Shown piece by piece: positions 53,281-64,000 of a stretch of 64,000 bases of DNA. The notes beneath the pieces are model-generated. The model ran no database searches, had not been told where the DNA came from, and saw only the letters and a list, made by a program, of their open reading frames with translations. Source of the DNA: Monosiga brevicollis MX1 (lineage: Eukaryota > Opisthokonta > Choanoflagellata > Craspedida > Salpingoecidae); contig NW_001865045.1 in the NCBI RefSeq assembly GCF_000002865.3, forward strand, positions 296,449 to 360,448. Direction: 5' to 3'. Numbering within the stretch: position 1 is the stretch's first letter; the number at the start of each line of letters is the position of its first letter. Position numbers and translations under genes: made by a program.

Positions 53281-53346
53281 CGGGCGAGAACCGGGCGAGA
53301 ACCGGGCGAGAACCAGGCGAGAACCGGGCGAGAACCAGGCGAGAAC
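53281..53346. repeat. 11-base tandem repeat, six units
   Basis: Units of CGGGCGAGAAC or CAGGCGAGAAC, six in a row, with a decayed unit on each side. The G/A variant alternates in the last three units. Confidence 0.9.
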
Positions 53347-53793
53347 CAGAGAATAATACAAGCAGTCTCAGAAGGTTGCGCAATGGTGTTTCGATATAAA
53401 GTCGCCAAATTGTCTGACAATATATTTTGTCAGACGTCCTTCACTGCATTCGACAGCTGTGATTGCAGCTACGTGTGGAATAAAAAGTCACTTTTTTCGC
53501 CGACTTTGTCACCCTAAGGGGATGAAGATTCTTCCAGTTGCAGCAAAAGGCAAGATGATGACATTGTTGCCACACACTCCTTGATCGTGTTGGAGTGAGA
53601 GAAGAGGAACGAACGTATGCAGTTGCATCATCCATTGGGATTGCGCCAATCACCCAATCAAAGGTGTGTGTGTACGTGTACTGTCAGCATTGATGACCAT
53701 GCAAGTGTCATTCATCTTGATGATCAACGCGTTGTTGTCATTGGAGCGCTGGCGCAGCTGTTGCTGTTGCTGTTGTTGTGGTGGTGATGACCC

Positions 53794-55260
53794 ATGCTCA
53801 TCATCTTCAGCAACATTCTCCATCCATCATCACCCGCTTGGCTTGCCATGCCACAGCGACAATCAGCACATGATTCGCTGCAACCGCCGCGCTTTGGAGC
53901 CCCCTCCGATCCGCCCGCTGTTGGAAAAAAAAGGGGCTGGGCCAAGGGGATATGTGCTGATCGATTGCCCAGCTGTTGCATTTTTCAAGACCTCGGGGTG
54001 CTCAAGAAGCACTTCGGCTTGGGCCTCTGCCCTTCCATGCAGCTCGTCGATCTCTCGGTGCGCCAGGTGCATCTCAGCAGGTTAGTTTGAGGCACACACC
54101 ACCACCTTTAACAACACACTGCCCTCTCTCCCCCTTTTCATCTTTCATTGCAAAGATGGCGAGGACGCTGCCAATTTTCGCCCACCTCACGTTTTGTGTT
54201 GCCCTGCCCACCTTCCCCTTATGGCTTGTGTTCTGCTGCTCGTTGTAGTCGGACTCCACCCTCTGCCGAACATGTTTCATTGGCCCAGACCTTTTACAAT
54301 ACCCTTATCGCCCCCAACTTCCACGATGAGGAAATGGAACCTTTCGAGCACTGGCTCGACATGCTCCGAGCCACCAGCACGGGCGCCCAGGTATGTCTTT
54401 CAACCCGATCGCCCAAGGCCAAATACAAAGCTGATCTGCACCGGCTGTTGCATCTCCCCATTTCTTTGGGCTCATGTTCTTGCACGTCTGCATGCATGGC
54501 ATAGGCGCTGCCCCTCCTCTGCACGGATGGCTCCACCTCGCTGACACTGTGTCCTTACCAAAACGAGTTCCATATCTTGTTGCTGGTGGAGGACGACAGC
54601 AATGAGATTATGGCCGGCATGTGCTGCGAGATGTACAACCTCAGTCGCACTGCCTTTGTGACCTACCTGGTTACATCACCGAAGTTTGCACGTCGCGGCC
54701 TGGCCCGTCGCTTGCTCAGCACCCTCGGTGAACTGGACGTCCCCCTGCAACATGAGCAGGACTACAACCGGTGCGTCTCCGAGACTGGCCCTCCCTGTGT
54801 TGGCTTCTTTGTCCTTTGAACTGATGTCTTCTCATCTCCTCTTCCGTTCGTGCCGCCCATGTGTTGCAGCCTGCCGATGCAGATTCTCCTCGAGGCCCAC
54901 CGCCCGGGTGTGGAGGATGGCGTGATGGACTCGCTGGTCCGCTTGCGCGTGTATGAAAATCTCAACTTTTTCCCCGTCAAGTTTGATTACGCCGCGCCCG
55001 CCCTTGAGGATGGCAAGCACCCCGTGCAGAGCACTTTCTACCTGCTCCTGCACACGACGGACCGCACTCAGATTGAGGCCAGCCGTGTCCTCGCCTTTAT
55101 CATCGAGTACTTTGCTGCCAGTTTTACCAGCAAGGACGACTGGGCGTGCTTCGTTGGTATGCAAGCCGAGTGTGCCGCTGTCCTCGACTTTCCTCTTCTT
55201 CAACTTGACAAGGAGTCGGCCATCCTCCAGCCCAAGCGTCCGATGCCCCTGGCGGCTTAG
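53794..55260 (+). CDS. GNAT-family acetyltransferase-like protein
   Basis: Four exons: 53794-54080, 54249-54390, 54505-54770 and 54870-55260. Phases close to 361 residues. The central part has the GNAT layout: strands around EIMAGMCCEMYNLSRTAFVTYLVTSP-like sequence, then FARRGLARRLL, fitting the acetyl-CoA pyrophosphate loop (R/Q-x-x-G-x-G/A). A final VYENLNF resembles the last GNAT strand. The amino part (LGVLKKHFGLGLCPSMQLVDL) and the last 90 residues are outside the core. The first ATG in frame is 53794; another at 53848 may be the real one, because the sequence before it looks untranslated. It probably transfers an acetyl group to an amine or protein; the acceptor cannot be predicted. Confidence 0.65.
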
Positions 55261-55949
55261 TCGTTGAAATAGGCCGTTCATGACGAGCATACTTTGCCTA
55301 CATAAGACGCTTCCAGGTCGGCTTTGTACGATAACCTTCATTTCTTCTTCTGGGTGCGATGCTTTGGGCACAGGCACTCGCTTAGAGTGTCCAGGTGCTA
55401 CGACCCATTGTGAATGACTCTTTTTCGATCTTGGGGCTTGCACGCACAATTGATGCAATGCTTCACATACACCCCCTCTCTCCCTCCTCCGATTGCCCCT
55501 TCCCTTTGACACGGGATTTGAACAACCCCCACCCCCCCCCTTAGACGGAATGAAACCAAGGAAATCTTGCTGTCTCTCTGTGCCTTTAATTATTTTTCTC
55601 TTTTTCTCTTACATTTCTCTCTCTTTCTCTTCTGTTTTCTCTCTCTCTCTCTCTCTGTTTTCTCTCTCTCTCTCTCTCTCAAGGAACAACGTCACGTGTG
55701 CAAGTTTCGCGCGCGGCTCGTTCTCTGGTGGGAGAGCCGTTGGTCAGCCAGCCGGGTCTCCCTCATGTCTGCTGGGTACACGTTTTAAAGTACAAAGACG
55801 CTGGCACCCTCGCGTTGCCCCATTTGGTTTTTGTCAAGTCGACACTGTGGGGGTAACGAGGGAGCTGCGGGGGGCCCTGCAGATCCAGCAAAGGTTGGCG
55901 GCATGGCCATGTAGCACGTGAGGCTTTGGAAGCATTCCCACGAGCTGTC
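55261..55949. promoter_or_regulatory. Intergenic region with CT tracts
   Basis: Between two same-strand genes. CT-rich tracts at 55610-55680 precede the SAM decarboxylase leader. No other motif is clear. Confidence 0.5.
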
Positions 55950-57684
55950 ATGACGCTGCTGTTATCCATCCTGGCAAGGCGCGCGCGCATCGCACGTCTT
56001 CGGCCAACGGGTCTACAACCGTCCTCTCGCATGACCGTGCCCTGTCCTCGTCCACGGTCCCAATCAGCGCTTGCCTCCCAGTTTCGATGCCTCGCCACAA
56101 CCGCCAGAACGGCAGAGCGCAATTCAGGCCAACCCGAGCTACCCAAAGTCCCGTTTTTTGAGGGCCGCGAAAAATTGCTCGAGCTTTGGTTTGATGAACC
56201 AGCCCGCCTCTCGGCTGCTGGACAAGGCCTACGGACCATCCCCAGGTGCGCGTTGCCCGCCTCTCTCACCCCCTTTCCTTTCTTTCTCGCTCGATACCGC
56301 CCGATGTAGCCACCTCACATGACACAATTTCGTGTCGCGATGGAATGACAGAGCCGCATGGGACCGCCTTTTGGGGCTGGCTGATTGCACCATCATCGAG
56401 GAGCAGCGTACTCCGCTCATGGACGCTTACATTCTGTCGGAAAGCTCCCTCTTTGTCATGCCCGAGCACATTGTCATCAAGGTGTCACCTTGTCAGCCCT
56501 GTACCAGCCTTGGGCCAGCCCACACAGCCATTCTGACCGGATTCTGACCATTACTCTTGGCTTGGTAGACATGCGGCTCCACTGCACCCTTGCTAGCTCT
56601 GCCTGACTTGTTGGAAGAGGCCTGGGCGCTCTCCCGCCAAGATGTGAGACATGCGCCTCCTTTCCTATTTGGCACGCCAGATGTGGCGTCAAGACTCACG
56701 GGTCATCCTGCTCTAGCTGGTCGAGGTATACTACTCGCGCCACGACTATTTACAGCCAAACCTGCAGGCGTTTCCACACGAGGACTTTGGCCAAGAGGTG
56801 ACCTTTTTGGAGAGTCATGTCGGACCAGGAGTGGCGCGCCAATTTGGCCGCCCGGACGAGCACCAGTGGAACCTGTTCGCGGCCAAGCGCGGGTCCTCTG
56901 TACATGCCAGTCAAACCATCGAGGTGGGGCCTGTCTCGACACTTGTGACCGCAAACCCATGGTGACATGCTCCCCCGCTCGGCTCGCTGAGCTCAAACGC
57001 CCCGCAACCATCGCTTGCTCAATGTTTGATTCTTGCGTCCGGGAACTAGGTGATTATGTATGACGCCGACCCTACTGCCATGGCCATCTTTTATGAAGTG
57101 AGCTCTTCGTCTTCCCCTCCGCGTACCGAGCTCGCGCCCTGGCCGGCCAAGTGGTGAGACAGATGATAACCAGGTGGGCGGGCTTGCAGAGTGGTAGGAC
57201 CAAGGAGGCTGTGACATTGGACAGTGGGATTGCCGACCTCTTGCCAACCTTTGATATACGCGAGGCGCTCTTCTCTCCGTGCGGCTATTCTTGCAACGGG
57301 GTGCATGCGGTAGGGCCACGACTCTCATCCGCCCTTTGTCAAATGAACCATCAGCCTGCCTCTACGCTCTCACCCTGGTTGCTGTTGCTGTGTTGGCTTG
57401 TCGATATACAGGGGGCATATATGACCGTGCATGTGACGCCACAGCCCGAATGCTCGTACATTAGCTTTGAGTCCAATGTTTTGATGCGGGATTACACCGA
57501 CTTGGTGACGGCTTGCACACGGGCCTTTCGCCCGAAACATGTCCAAGTCGCCATTGTGAGCAACAACCACCACGACTTGGAAGCTCCCCTCAGTGATCAC
57601 CTACATGGCTTTCAGCTAAACCACCACAGTCACGAGGGCATGCATGACCATAATGTATGGCATCTGGCATTTCACCAGTCCTAG
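55950..57684 (+). CDS. AMD1: S-adenosylmethionine decarboxylase proenzyme
   Basis: Seven exons: 55950-56245, 56352-56481, 56569-56643, 56717-56923, 57050-57097, 57190-57300 and 57412-57684. Phases close to 379 residues (human AMD1 has 334). Landmarks: FFEGREKLLELWF with the two substrate-site Glu; LRTIPR; AYILSESSLFV with the self-cleavage site between Glu129 and Ser130, where Ser becomes the pyruvoyl group; KTCGST with the catalytic Cys; SPCGYSCNG and TVHVTPQPECSY with the Ser and His needed for processing. It makes the aminopropyl donor for spermidine and spermine. About 70 residues precede the conserved start. They are rich in Arg, Ala, Ser and Leu and without acidic residues up to ATTARTAE, like a mitochondrial presequence, unusual for this cytosolic enzyme. 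Confidence 0.95.
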
Positions 57685-58156
57685 CTTTTTTTTTTCGGGC
57701 GTTTGTTTCCTTATTTTCGCACTGGCAAGACATCGAGAATTGAGAGTTCAGAGTTCCGTCGTGCAGCTGACCATGGCGTTACTCACTTTTAAGGTGGTAA
57801 AATCGAGACTAGAGATTGTAGACATGTGTCAAGGAATTTGATTATCAATCGATTTTGATTGGATGCGCATGGACAAGCATGCAAGGGCACAGCCCTCTCA
57901 GTTCGAAAGGCCCAGAAAAAAAGCCAATAGTTAGGTTGTGGGGGGGACCAAATAGCTTGATCAATAATGATCGTGGGGTCGTTTACTCAGGAAAGAATGG
58001 CAAGACAATAGAGAACACATCGGAAACTCAGGGCAACGAAACGTTTACAATGAATCAGGAGCAATCAAGGAGGGGGAGTAAGACTCGACTCCGCAATGGT
58101 TTGCTTATGACGAAAGTCGGAAATCAGATAAAATCAGCATGGCCGAGCATAGGCAG
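57685..58156. other. Convergent intergenic region
   Basis: AT-richer sequence between two stop codons. An open frame at 57855-58406 overlaps the kinase antisense and has no motif. No gene called. Confidence 0.55.
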
Positions 58157-59200
58157 TTACATGACGGTGGTACGAACGCGGGCTTCAGAGTGCGCGCCGT
58201 TCTTCTTGAACAAGACTTGTTTTGATGAAGTAAGGGGCTCGGGGCTGGGAGCCATGTCTGGGGAGCTGCGGCCTGAGTCACAACCGGCTGGCTCTGGAGA
58301 GCCGCACGTGATGCCGCTGTCGTGGCTAGCACGGCTGCCGGTGGAATTGGAGATGATACGGCGGCGGCGAGACTGTTCCTCACGGCGAAACCAGGGCTGG
58401 TCTTGATCCAAAAAGGCGGCCATCTCGGCTAGAGTGGCACGCTGTGATGGGCAGGGGTTCAGCATCCGGAAGAGCAGGTTGCGGAGCTTGGAGGAGAGGA
58501 GTTGCAGACGAGGTCCGACGGCGAGCGCACCCCGAGAGATGTACAGGTTGAAGTTGGGGTCGTGCTTGTCAGCACGATCCCAGGGCAGGTCGGCAAAGAG
58601 CATGGCATACCAGGTCAAGGCGATGGCCCAAACATCCTGAGAAGTGTGGCAGGCACTGCGGGAGAGAAGCTCTGGCGCCATGTATAGTTCGGTACCGGCG
58701 ATGCGGCTTGAGTACTTGAAGCCAGCGGGAACGACGGTGCCAAAGTCATGGAGGATGAGGTTGGAGTTTTCGTCAATGAGGCAGTTTTCGGGCTTGATGT
58801 CGCCATGAACGAGGCCGGCGGCCTCAAATGCCTGGGCGGCTGTGATGAGTTGGCGAATCCAGCGTTTGGAGTCGCGAGCGGTAAGGGGCTGTTTAGCATC
58901 GGGGCAGACGCGTTCAAAGAGGGCGCCGTTGCTCATCAGAGGCATGGCCAAGCAATGAACGTCCTTGCCCTCGAATTGAGCCTGAAACTGGTCCAAGATC
59001 TTGGCCGTGTGACCGCAGTGTTGCATGCGGTGGGCCGTGCTGGCCTCGTGGCTGGCTTCGTGCTTGCCGGTGGATTTGGTCATGATTTTGACGGCGACGG
59101 TTTGTGCCTGGCGCAGGTCGACCGCGCGGTACACCAGAGCCGAGGCACCCCGCCCGAGCTGTTCGCGCAGCAAGTAGCGCTCATTCAAGCATTGCTCCAT
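58157..59200 (-). CDS. Serine/threonine protein kinase with HGD catalytic loop
   Basis: An uninterrupted minus-strand frame of 347 residues from the ATG at 59200; the same frame continues upstream, but into sequence that looks untranslated. Kinase landmarks: GRGASALVYRAV (glycine loop), VAVKIM (Lys), LVHGDIKPENCLI (catalytic loop with HGD in place of HRD), LHDFGTVVP (metal-binding Asp kept), GTELYMAPE, DVWAIALTWYAML, and an Arg in the final helix (PSQRATLAEM). The domain is complete and probably active, of the non-RD type. A Ser/Arg-rich tail of about 75 residues follows the domain. The closest look is to the fungal HAL/NPR group or other CAMK-like kinases; I cannot place it further. Confidence 0.85.
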   Translation of the reverse strand: MEQCLNERYLLREQLGRGASALVYRAVDLRQAQTVAVKIMTKSTGKHEASHEASTAHRMQHCGHTAKILDQFQAQFEGKDVHCLAMPLMSNGALFERVCPDAKQPLTARDSKRWIRQLITAAQAFEAAGLVHGDIKPENCLIDENSNLILHDFGTVVPAGFKYSSRIAGTELYMAPELLSRSACHTSQDVWAIALTWYAMLFADLPWDRADKHDPNFNLYISRGALAVGPRLQLLSSKLRNLLFRMLNPCPSQRATLAEMAAFLDQDQPWFRREEQSRRRRIISNSTGSRASHDSGITCGSPEPAGCDSGRSSPDMAPSPEPLTSSKQVLFKKNGAHSEARVRTTVM

Positions 59201-61353
59201 TTTGTCCAGGTTCTTGACTGGCAACCCGATGGCAGCCAGACCAAGAAGGGGATGGTACAGAGAAAAGAGCGAGTTCAATACAAGCGAGTGTGACCGTGCA
59301 CAAGAAAGGAAGAGAGAAGACACACGGAGAGTGGGAGAGAGAGAGAGCCAGCGACGAGATGTGGCGCGAGTTGTAAAATGCCATCTGCTCATTCCAGCCC
59401 TCCACCCCTTCCAAGGGGCACAATGAGAGCCGTGTTCCGTAGGGTTTGTTACCGTTCCTCGTCGGTGAGGATGAGTGAGACTGCATCGTCCAGCACTTGG
59501 ACGCTTATGTCAACATGAGCATGATGTCTGTCCTCCAGCCTGACGGATGGTTGGGATGTATGGTGGGGATAAGTTTACGAGCCCTTCAGTTCCCGCGATC
59601 AGCACTCCCATTAGAATTCAAATGGAAAGACCTCTCAAAGCCACCACCCATGGCCAAGCCAAGGGAGAGAGAGGTTGGGACAAAGGGGCATGAGATTGAC
59701 AGTGAAGCAGCTTCAGATGATGGGGGTTCATCAGATGAGAGCCAGCCAAGCCAGGTTCCCGAAGCTACCAGTTAGAAGCTGCGCAGCAAGACAACAAACA
59801 ACCAACCAACCAACCAACAAACAAACAAACACCCCCACACACGCACATACATACACTCGGGCCATTACGGCAAGTGATGGCATCATGGACGTGCTTGGGA
59901 TTTACGGGTGAGTGAAAATGAGATACACAAGTGGGTCGCGAATGAGGGTGACGAACCACCCCCCCCCCCCCCACAACTTGATGCCTTGAAGTTCTGGCTT
60001 TGAAGCGCGAGCCCTTTGTTTGGCTGAGTTGGGTGGGATCCAGGCCAAAGGCATGCTGAGGTATCGAAATATGGTGAGATTGGACAATTTCCAAAGAAGT
60101 GTCTCCGGTCTGTCCAATTTTCTACAGAAGTTGCTATTTCTCTCAAGAACATTCAAGCAGTCTTCCTCTTGCTGCGTTTTATTTTACAAAATCATCGATC
60201 TGCGCATCTTGATGACAGGCGCCTTCCTTCCTACCAATGCCGGCCCCTCATCTTTCATACTGGCCGATCGCCCCATGCTCTACGCCCTTTGCACCCACAT
60301 CGGCGATGAGTCTGGTATGGCTCGCAAATACCAGATGTGGCCTTGACTCAAGATGCACCGTCGTTACCAATTGATATCCTTGCATGTTGATCTCCAAAGT
60401 TGTACTTTGGGTGCCAAGAGAGAAGACTAATGTGCGCCGTGCTGAGCACCATTCTTGACTCTGGTTCGGGGTCGGTGCTTTCAGCGAGGGCTGCTCAGAT
60501 GGCAGCAATGACGTTTGTGGGCAAACACTAAATTGGCAGTCCTCAAGAAAAAAAAAAAAGAAAGGTTGGTGCCTTCAACGGCCCAACAACACGAAACGGT
60601 TACGGCGAAACCCACATCCGCACAACCTCAATCGCGGCAATCAGGACAGCGACAATTGCCCAGCATGGTGCAAGGGCCATTATACTGGGCTGCTTCCGTC
60701 TTCCCTCCTTGCGCAAAAGCATCGCCCCGACTCACACCTTTCCAAGCAAAAGATGCACCAATTGGATGGGAATGAGAACAGGTTGGGCCTTCAGGAAACG
60801 GTTAGCCAGAAAGAGAGGGAGGAGCACCTCAAACAAAAACGGCCCCAACCAGAAAAGATGACAAAAGGCACAAGCAAAGCAAACTGTGCGAAAGTCCAAC
60901 CCCAACCAAGGAGCTAAGTCTGGCCAACAAACTTACGACGCAGTGCACTTGAAGTCAGGGTCAGCGATCCGTCCTGAATGTTGGAGTCAACGCCATTTGA
61001 CCCAGCAACCCCTCGCTGCCGGTAAGGTGTTTGCTGCTGCTGCAGTTGTTCTTGCTGCTGCGAGTGTCCCTGAGATCATTTGCAGAAAGGACAACACCCC
61101 CAATCAAGCCGACATCGACATTGAAATGAGGATGAGAGGCCCCTCAGAAGCAACAGTTGGTCTTCATATACCAGTCGTTGGCTCGCGTGCGACCCCAATC
61201 AACAACATAAAAAAAAAAAAAACTGATCCGCAAGGACCATGACGAGGCTGGACATTGATCATTGCACATTGCAGCGCAAAGGGCAACCGCCCATGTAACA
61301 GGGGCATAATGGAAGGACACAACCCTTCGAGACAGCCAAAGACATGCACAATC
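59201..61353. other. Long intergenic stretch
   Basis: Over 2 kb without a convincing gene. Low-complexity pieces include GA runs near 59335, an AACC/AAAC tetramer tract at about 59797-59830, and a C run at 59960-59972. Frames up to about 118 codons have no motif. It holds the 5' region of the HGD kinase and the 3' region of the tyrosine-kinase-like gene. Confidence 0.5.
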
Positions 61354-64000
61354 TCAACGCACCAAAGACTGAGAAGAGCTTGTTTGCGGTTGTTGCTTCA
61401 CGCTGGCAACGGGCGGCGCCCCAGCTCGCAGATCGGACCCTTGCATGGCCATCGATGACCGATTGCTCCCCGCCCCTGCTGCTGGGGCGCGAGAGATGGA
61501 GTTTCGGCCGCTGGGCAGCTCGCTGGTGCTACTGTAATCGCCACTTGCAGGTTGCGTACGCGACGCATGCTGGCCCCTGATGTGATTCATGACGGGAGCG
61601 TGCACCACGCCTTCCAAGTTCGTCGGCGTGGTGCCCGTGGGCGTGTGAACACTCACCCCGCCATGCCCCGGCGGTCCCCGGCCTAGAGGTGCGGCCAGTG
61701 AACCATGCGGCACTGCCATGGCTGGTGCCGACGATGACGGGCTCCCCGCACCTTCAAAGCCGTACAGTGGTGGCATGCTTGGTGCAACGTCACGCCGCAA
61801 AGCATGACGGGTGGACAGTGTGGAGATGAGGTGCTCTGGATTCTCGCCAGACTCCTCAGCAGCCGAAAGCACCGCATTCACGAGCTGTTGCCGCAAAGTC
61901 TCCATCTGCAACCCAGAAGGAAGTGAGTATGTCTGCCCACGCGAACACAGAAAGGCACGACGGCAACACGCACGACCTACCTCGGAGCGGAGTGTGTCGT
62001 TCTCTTGCATCAACTGGCGCGTGGCATCTTCTTGCGCCCGGGCCAAGTAGCGGCCCTGTGCCCCCGCTGAGCCCGCGTTGCTAGCCAGGTCATTCGGCAT
62101 GCTAGGCGAAGTTTGGTATCCCGATTGATAAACTGCGCTCCCATGCGGTGCATAGTAGCCATGGGAAGGGCCCTGTGCCGGGGCAGGTCCGACGCGTTGA
62201 TAGGCTGATTCGGGAGCGTGCAAGGACGAACCACCATACCCTCGATATTGTTGTTGCTGCGGCTGCGGCTGCTGCTGCAAGTGACTGTAGGTCGGCTGCT
62301 GAACTGGGTGGCTGGTCTGGTAGTTTGGTTCGAGGCCTGGTTGATAGGCAGCCGCATGCTGCGAAAGAGTTGCTTGTGTTAAGGGCAGACTGGGGGAGGC
62401 TGCCGGCATGTGATAGTCCGCGCTGCTGACGGGCTGGTAGACACTCGCATAGGCTGGGTCAGAGCTGAGGTACGAGTCAAACTGTCGTGGTTGAGCCGTG
62501 TGCACTGGGACAGAAGATGGAACTGAGGCTGGGGCTGTGAAATCCGGTTGGCTGCAATTTCATCACAGCGAGCAGATGGCAGTCAGAAATTGCTTGTGCC
62601 ACAACTCAAAGGCAGGGAGGGCAGCGGACGGCCCCTTGACTGTGCTTGACAAAATTAACCTGAGATCCCGGTCGATTTCGCGCAACGCCGCCGGTGACAT
62701 CAAGCGTCGATGAATGGCCTAGCCAGTCCAATTCCGTGTATGAGCTGTCCTGCCAACGAGCTCGCGGCCACCGCTCACAAAAAGCAATAGGCTCAAGAGG
62801 ACCTACCGTGGCCGAGGGGCGGGCATGCGCTTGCGCATTCCAGCAATCAGCCATCACATCGAATACATCATCGGGACATGCTGCAGGCTATATATATCCA
62901 AGAAGTCAGCCGTCATTCCACCTGAATGCGAAAACCCAAAACATCTCATGGCTGTCTGCACAGTGACGATCAGCGGGCGCAGAGGCTGACTTGGGGCATA
63001 AGGGCTCCGCGCTGAACTTCGCGCATGGTAGCCATGGCTTTGCTTTGGTCCTGCCATTCCTCTACGCGGTAAGGCAGCTTGCCTGTGCCCGCAAGCGTTT
63101 TGAGAACCAGGTTCGGTGGGTGCCACAAAAGAGTGGTTTGTAGAACGAGAAAATGCTTGCGATTCAAAGAGGACGCACCACTAGTAAATAGTTCATAGAG
63201 GAAAAAGCCAAAGGCCCAAACATCTTCAGCTGAGTTGAGCCGTCGCTGCGCTGTTTCACGTCCGGCGCACTCTGGGGGCGACCAGCGCATGACGCGTTCC
63301 TGCTCTGGCGTCATGTACCAGCCTTCAGGTGAACGGTCGTCCGGTTGCTACAGGGGCAGACAGGCCCATGTGTACAGAGTAAGCGGTGAGCATTGTGCCC
63401 ACACTTTCACCCACCAAGCAGTGGGATGGCCATTCAAAAACAACAGCGGTTGAAGGGTGGGCACGAGACCCATGACTCGATGTTGTCCATTTCAACGGCA
63501 CACCCCATGCCAGGCCTGCTTTCACTGGCTCGCCAGCAGACGCAGCAGGCAGCTTACCTTGCGGCGAGCAAAGTTGCCCAACTTGGTCTGCAGCGTATCT
63601 GTCAGGAACACCGAGCGTGCTGCCACGTCCCAGTGTACCACCATCAGGCTAATCCGATCCAAAGGACGAGGCGGTGAAAGGAAGTTTGGCGGTGACGGTG
63701 AGGCGCGATGGGAAGCATGTCAAGCCAGGCGATGAAGGGGGTGCTGGGCGTGAGACTAAAGCCAAAAGGCAGACAGCAGAAGAAAGTGGCGGCGGCTGCC
63801 GTGCCATTCGAGGCGACGCGGGTGACTGACGAATGAATATGGCTCAGGGCGTCAGCAATTTCAAGTGCCATTTTGCGCAGGACGGCCGGCGAGAGTTGGG
63901 CGTGGGAAGTCAGGTACTGATCAAGGCGCCCCTGCTTCATTTGCGCCATAGCCATGATGTAGGGCTCGGCATCACCGACCAGCCCCAAGAGCTCGACCAC
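61354..64000 (-). CDS. Tyrosine-kinase-like protein, probable pseudokinase (carboxyl part)
   Basis: Minus-strand exons inside the window: 64000-63831 (partial), 63648-63558, 63347-63179, 63082-62991, 62887-62807, 62718-62660, 62551-61981 and 61905-61354; phases close over 594 residues. The kinase C-lobe is of the tyrosine-kinase type: DALSHIHS, HWDVAARS (HRDLAARN in active kinases), KLGNFARRK (DFG expected), VMRWSPPECA, SAEDVWAFGFFLYELFTSGKLPY and CPDDVFDVMADCWNAQAHARPS. The tail of nearly 400 residues is rich in Gln, Ser and Pro, with more than ten Tyr in settings such as DPAYASVYQP and SGYQTSP that could dock SH2 domains once phosphorylated. A short coiled coil (METLRQQLVNAVL) lies in it. 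The start, the ATP-binding half and any receptor part are outside the window, so receptor status is unknown. Confidence 0.85.

Larger units (their letters stand above)
51542..53793. other. Long intergenic stretch with assembly gap and minisatellite
   Basis: More than 2 kb with no convincing gene. It holds 50 N at 52743-52792 flanked by C homopolymers (poor sequence) and an 11-base tandem repeat at 53281-53346. Open frames of 60-140 codons occur on both strands but have no motif or splice support. Confidence 0.6.

Noticed and set aside
53281-53346. Possible CRISPR-like array
   Set aside because: Units are 11 bases in direct tandem without spacers, and the window is eukaryotic.

Overview
The window is nuclear DNA of a small, intron-rich unicellular eukaryote. 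Genes sit head to head or tail to tail with a few hundred bases between them. They are split by short introns (mostly 60-350 bases) with ordinary GT/AG borders. The gene set (a MEK-type MAP2K, KDM5 demethylase, heparanase, a receptor-type tyrosine kinase, REEP5, a WDR49/64-type WD protein) points to the animal/choanoflagellate branch. The density and the tyrosine-rich kinase tail suit a choanoflagellate such as Monosiga; that species guess is inference. Three runs of N and very long CA/GA microsatellites show a draft assembly.

Layout. 1-883 (-): type II membrane protein, probably a GT61-like glycosyltransferase. 1401-2543 (+): RS-repeat RING protein. 3201-5191 (-): MEK1/2 homologue, complete in seven exons. 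6659-7202 (-): the tiny gamma-tubulin-complex factor MZT1. 7568-9287 (+): unknown 418-residue protein. 10315-11495 (+): REEP5/YOP1. 12526-14071 (+): tandem CCCH fingers joined to a RING/RBR-like E3. 14602-16881 (+): heparanase. 17126-19509 (-): SEC14-GOLD protein. 20234-21530 (+): unknown. 21847-24700 (-): unknown multi-pass membrane protein. 25250-29770 (-): 1000-residue WD40 protein of the WDR49/64 type. 30311-36894 (-): KDM5. 37843-39584 (+): ERp38-type protein disulfide isomerase. 39814-41030 (-): decayed second heparanase. 41550-42428 (+): unknown. 42716-45223 (-): DNA polymerase kappa. 45856-46747 (+): SZRD1-like SUZ protein. 47246-47923 (-): DPH4/DNAJC24. 48601-51541 (+): secreted, probably GPI-anchored sugar-dehydrogenase-like propeller. 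53794-55260 (+): GNAT-like protein. 55950-57684 (+): S-adenosylmethionine decarboxylase. 58157-59200 (-): Ser/Thr kinase. 61354-64000 (-): carboxyl part of a tyrosine-kinase-like protein, running off the right edge.

Most gene models were assembled by hand from conserved protein blocks and splice sites. Exon phases close exactly in each model unless stated otherwise. The genes are unrelated housekeeping and signalling genes, not a cluster. The most notable observations are: an inverted pair of heparanase copies sharing an unbroken 185-base identical tract, in which the second copy lacks both catalytic glutamates; a tyrosine-kinase-like protein with NFA in place of DFG; ZC3H14-type fingers fused to a RING/RING2 pair; a KDM5 with four PHD fingers and a splice donor merging into a (GT)n tract; and an S-adenosylmethionine decarboxylase with a mitochondrial-looking leader.
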